A DNA stretch of 6,902 bases from Caulobacter sp. (GTDB taxonomy: Bacteria > Pseudomonadota > Alphaproteobacteria > Caulobacterales > Caulobacteraceae). Each line of letters begins with the position of its first letter. The stretch's first letter is position 1. The stretch is from contig JACMOF010000107.1 in assembly GCA_014378155.1 (NCBI GenBank), forward strand, positions 1-6,902, given 5' to 3'. The notes under the pieces were generated by a model. That model did no database searches. It was not told where the DNA came from and saw only the letters and a program-made list of their open reading frames with translations. Shown here in pieces: positions 6,520 through 6,902 of the stretch. A program made the translations under genes and the position numbers.

Positions 6520-6536
6520 CCGTGTCCGAGGCACGG
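6520..6536 (+). terminator. Possible second, weaker hairpin followed by a short T-rich stretch
   Basis: CCGTG (6520-6524) and CACGG (6532-6536) form a 5-bp stem with a 7-nt loop, followed at once by TCTTTGT. Directly after the 11-bp hairpin, it could complete a two-part terminator for the transporter transcript. The short stem and broken T-run keep confidence low. The rest of the 6367-6634 gap shows no convincing coding sequence. Confidence 0.25.
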
Positions 6537-6579
6537 TCTTTGTGCTGGTAAAATCTTGTTCCACTTTCCGAGGTTGCGG

Positions 6580-6607
6580 TTGAAACCGGGCCGGGAAAGG
6601 CTAGGTT
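6580..6607 (+). promoter_or_regulatory. Candidate promoter of the glutamate dehydrogenase gene
   Basis: TTGAAAC (6580-6586), 13 nt, then GCTAGGTT (6600-6607) fit the Caulobacter housekeeping pattern TTGaCgS-N10-14-GCTANAWC in spacing and core bases. It shares the GCTAGG core with the candidate promoter of the HerA-like gene. Transcription would begin near 6613, giving a leader of about 20 nt that includes the Shine-Dalgarno. Confidence 0.42.
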
Positions 6608-6623
6608 GTCGCCAAAAATTCGC

Positions 6624-6628
6624 GAGGA
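6624..6628 (+). promoter_or_regulatory. Shine-Dalgarno GAGGA for the ATG at 6635
   Basis: GAGGA is followed by AA and sits 6 nt before ATG 6635, which supports a real gene start running off the right edge. Confidence 0.65.
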
Positions 6629-6634
6629 AATCCC

Positions 6635-6902
6635 ATGGTCGGTGAAAAACTTGACCCCAAGGCGACGGCGGCTCAATCGGACGGTCTGGCCGCCGCTTTC
6701 GAGGCCGCCCTTGGGCAGGGCGCGTTGACCCCGCCGCTCCACCAGTTCGTGGCCCAGGCGCAGGAAGACTGGTCGGCCGAAGAGCTGCCGGGCTTCACCG
6801 CCGACGACATCGCCCGGGCCCTGATCGACTTCTGGCACTTTGGCGAAGCGGCGTCCGACCCCGCCGCGATCCGCATCCGGCCCGCCGACGGCGGCGACCT
6901 GA
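6635..6902 (+). CDS. gdhZ: N-terminus of a probable large NAD-dependent glutamate dehydrogenase (partial)
   Basis: The frame opens at ATG 6635 (MVGEKLDPKATAAQ) and stays open for 89 codons to the window edge. Codon use is strongly GC3-biased and the Shine-Dalgarno is good. The visible part is acidic and Ala-rich, with a helical LPGFTADDIARALIDFWHFG segment (about residues 53-72) followed by a short basic beta-like stretch, IRIRPADGG. This resembles the start of the roughly 1600-aa bacterial NAD-GDH family, where a conserved helix ending in an aromatic W.F pair is followed by a charged VRV-type strand. That enzyme oxidatively deaminates glutamate to 2-oxoglutarate and ammonia; in Caulobacter GdhZ also links metabolism to cell division through FtsZ. 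The catalytic domains lie outside the window. The call rests on N-terminal resemblance plus remembered gene order near the HerA-like and transporter genes, so the gene is certain but its identity is only probable. Confidence 0.7.
   Translation, partial: MVGEKLDPKATAAQSDGLAAAFEAALGQGALTPPLHQFVAQAQEDWSAEELPGFTADDIARALIDFWHFGEAASDPAAIRIRPADGGDL

Noticed and set aside
6395..6583. 62-codon plus-strand frame in the gap before the glutamate dehydrogenase gene
   Set aside because: Arg/Pro-rich, spans both hairpins, and has no Shine-Dalgarno.
6299..6838. 179-codon minus-strand frame across the end of the transporter, the gap and the start of the next gene
   Set aside because: It runs antisense to two supported genes and a promoter-like region, with no family resemblance.

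Overview
The window is GC-rich, strongly codon-biased chromosomal DNA with tightly packed genes. The protein families, a pronounced third-position G/C preference and promoter-like motifs of the alphaproteobacterial TTGaCgS / GCTANAWC type point to a Caulobacter-like alphaproteobacterium. From memory, and unverified, the order resembles the C. crescentus locus around CC_0088 to CC_0092 (NAD-glutamate dehydrogenase, permease, HerA-like ATPase, GGDEF-EAL protein, epimerase). It looks like ordinary core chromosome: I see no insertion sequence, phage, CRISPR, tRNA or rRNA signal.

Layout. (1) 1-696, plus: the C-terminal two thirds of a UDP-glucose 4-epimerase (GalE), cut by the window edge. (2) 705-1022, plus: a small exported-protein gene 8 nt downstream, interrupted by one in-frame TGA at 837-839; coding character continues in the same frame on both sides. 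(3) 1023-1117: a short control region holding a perfect 9-bp inverted repeat around a TATGAT element, a GANTC (CcrM-type) site and a strong Shine-Dalgarno. (4) 1118-3559, plus: an 813-aa membrane-anchored MHYT-PAS-GGDEF-EAL cyclic-di-GMP enzyme. (5) 3578-5107, minus: a HerA/YjgR-like P-loop ATPase, convergent with the previous gene and only 18 nt from it. (6) 5108-5223: a divergent intergenic region with a plausible promoter for the ATPase. (7) 5224-6366, plus: an AI-2E-family (PerM-like) membrane transporter. (8) 6367-6634: a 268-nt gap with two hairpins and a plausible promoter but no convincing gene. (9) 6635-6902, plus: the first 89 codons of a gene that looks like the large NAD-dependent glutamate dehydrogenase (GdhZ type), cut by the right edge.

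How the genes relate. There is no single pathway here. GalE supplies UDP-sugars for envelope polysaccharide; the MHYT protein probably senses a membrane-associated or gaseous signal and lowers cyclic-di-GMP; glutamate dehydrogenase is a metabolic enzyme tied to cell division in Caulobacter. The points most worth a second look are the single-stop small gene, the palindromic control region before the cyclic-di-GMP gene and the loss of the inhibitory site in its GGDEF domain. I did not find a convincing undescribed multi-gene system.
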